A stretch of DNA of 64,000 nt, from contig CAJNYU010001127.1 of the NCBI GenBank assembly GCA_905331475.1, positions 248,001 to 312,000 of the forward strand. Direction: 5' to 3'. Under the pieces are notes generated by a model. The model was not told the origin of the DNA, made no database searches, and saw only the letters and a list, made by a program, of their open reading frames with translations. Shown piece by piece: positions 63,201 through 64,000 of this stretch. Both the position numbers and the translations under genes were made by a program. Position 1 is the stretch's first letter. Each line of letters begins with the position of its first letter. The DNA comes from Rotaria socialis (lineage: Eukaryota; Rotifera; Eurotatoria; Philodinida; Philodinidae).

Positions 63201-64000
63201 GTAAATAGAACCACAGGTCATCACCTCTGAAGACAGAGCACAAGGCGTAGATAGTTTTCAACATAGCGAACTGCTCAATATAGGTATGATTCGTAGTTAA
63301 TTTAAAAAGCAAAGAGAGCATAATATTCTACAGACCTTCTTCCTAATTATAGCCTTGGCTATCAGTCTATTTAATTTTCATGATAAGAGATGAACGTAAA
63401 TGATCTATTTTATCAGGATTCTCGCGTCGCAAATTTCAAAAGTGTAAACTATTTTTTAGTAGAATGATATTTTCTTGAATTCGTTGCTAGAAAATGATGA
63501 TGTGCCAAAAGAGAAGTTTTCTATGCTAACAATTTTTATTATTACAGTTTGACTGCATGAAAAAACAACAACCAAAAGCACCGACAAATTATCATTACTT
63601 TTACTAAAATTAATTTATAAAGTTTGATAAAAAAAAGGAGTTTTATTTGAGAATTATTTAATATTAATCCGTTGAATGCTTTACACTATCTATGAATATC
63701 GTTTAATTTGATCTAATTAGCGTTGTGTAGCGGTTTAAGAAATAAATTATTGGCTACTATTTAATTAGTGTATGAATTCGATGTTTTTGTTTTTATGGTA
63801 GATGATTCTTAGGAAAACATCATTGTCTAAAATTAAAACAGAACGTCATTGATATAAATAATTGAAAAAATGATGATGCACATGGAATTGTAAAATATTT
63901 TTCTGATATCATTAGATACAAGCTTCTACTCTTTGTTCTTTTGATTTTGGACTGTTCAATGGTAATGACAATTCTTATACGAAACCTGAGCTATTCATTT

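Larger units (their letters stand above)
51220..64000. other. 12.8-kb region without supported genes, microsatellite-rich
   Basis: No exon chain with recognisable protein could be built on either strand. Open stretches are short and biased by simple sequence. The region is visibly denser in microsatellites and in GACA/CTCT/CATA words than the first 50 kb. It could be a large intron, a regulatory domain of a gene outside the window, or plain intergenic DNA. Individual repeats are listed separately. Confidence 0.5.

Noticed and set aside
1-64000. tRNA, rRNA, CRISPR or telomere-type arrays
   Set aside because: I looked for GGTTCGA-type tRNA arms, rRNA-like GC blocks, spaced direct repeats and TGTGGG arrays and saw none convincing. 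A proper RNA search was not possible.

Overview
The window is eukaryotic nuclear DNA. It is strongly AT-rich, its genes are broken by many very short GT-AG introns (about 50-75 nt, with a few long ones), and there are no bacterial operons or ribosome binding sites. Several protein families point to a bdelloid rotifer (Rotaria/Adineta-like). The clearest is a tandem pair of F-box proteins with the LPDE.ILEI.RYLHC.HVLYS start that I associate with bdelloids. Several start codons also sit directly behind a 3' splice acceptor, which fits the spliced-leader trans-splicing known in bdelloids. The species call is inference; no search was run.

Layout, left to right. 1-1117 (+): 3' end of an M14 metallocarboxypeptidase (N/E type). 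2202-4502 (+): single-pass membrane protein with LRR-like repeats and cysteine caps. 6232-8243 (+): small B-box-like coiled-coil protein with a C-terminal nuclear signal. 10887-13913 (-): 11-exon homologue of centrosomal protein CEP70, with a 102-aa ORF on the opposite strand inside one intron. 13942-23173: no gene seen. 23174-24114 (-): three-exon Ser-rich protein of unknown function. 25130-26065: copy 1 of a dispersed repeat ending in a perfect hairpin. 28481-31186 and 31269-33769 (+): two tandem F-box genes 82 bp apart. 35112-37262 (+): nucleoporin NUP54. 38139-40336 (-): decayed gene with an unusual RING + protein kinase + PIMT-like methyltransferase order. 41683-44204 (+): KLHL10-type BTB/BACK/Kelch protein in ten exons, with a probable GC-AG intron. 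45525-45858: truncated, frameshifted duplicate of part of the lectin receptor gene, abutting copy 2 of the repeat (45866-46440). 46441-47470: two GC-rich blocks made of short motifs in both orientations. 48488-51219 (-): nine-exon SUEL-lectin + CUB + C-type-lectin membrane receptor. 51220-64000: about 12.8 kb with no gene I can support, rich in microsatellites.

The genes do not form one pathway. CEP70 and KLHL10 belong to centrosome/cilium and spermatid biology in other animals, NUP54 is a nuclear-pore housekeeping gene, and the F-box, B-box, RING and KLHL10 genes belong to ubiquitin-type adaptor families. The LRR protein and lectin receptor are cell-surface proteins. The most striking points are KLHL10 in a lineage thought to lack males, the RING-kinase-PIMT pseudogene, the closely spaced F-box pair with a splice acceptor exactly at the second start codon, and the recent partial duplication next to a mobile-looking repeat.

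Exon boundaries were placed by hand by requiring GT-AG junctions that keep the frame and the domain alignment. They are models, not transcript-supported.
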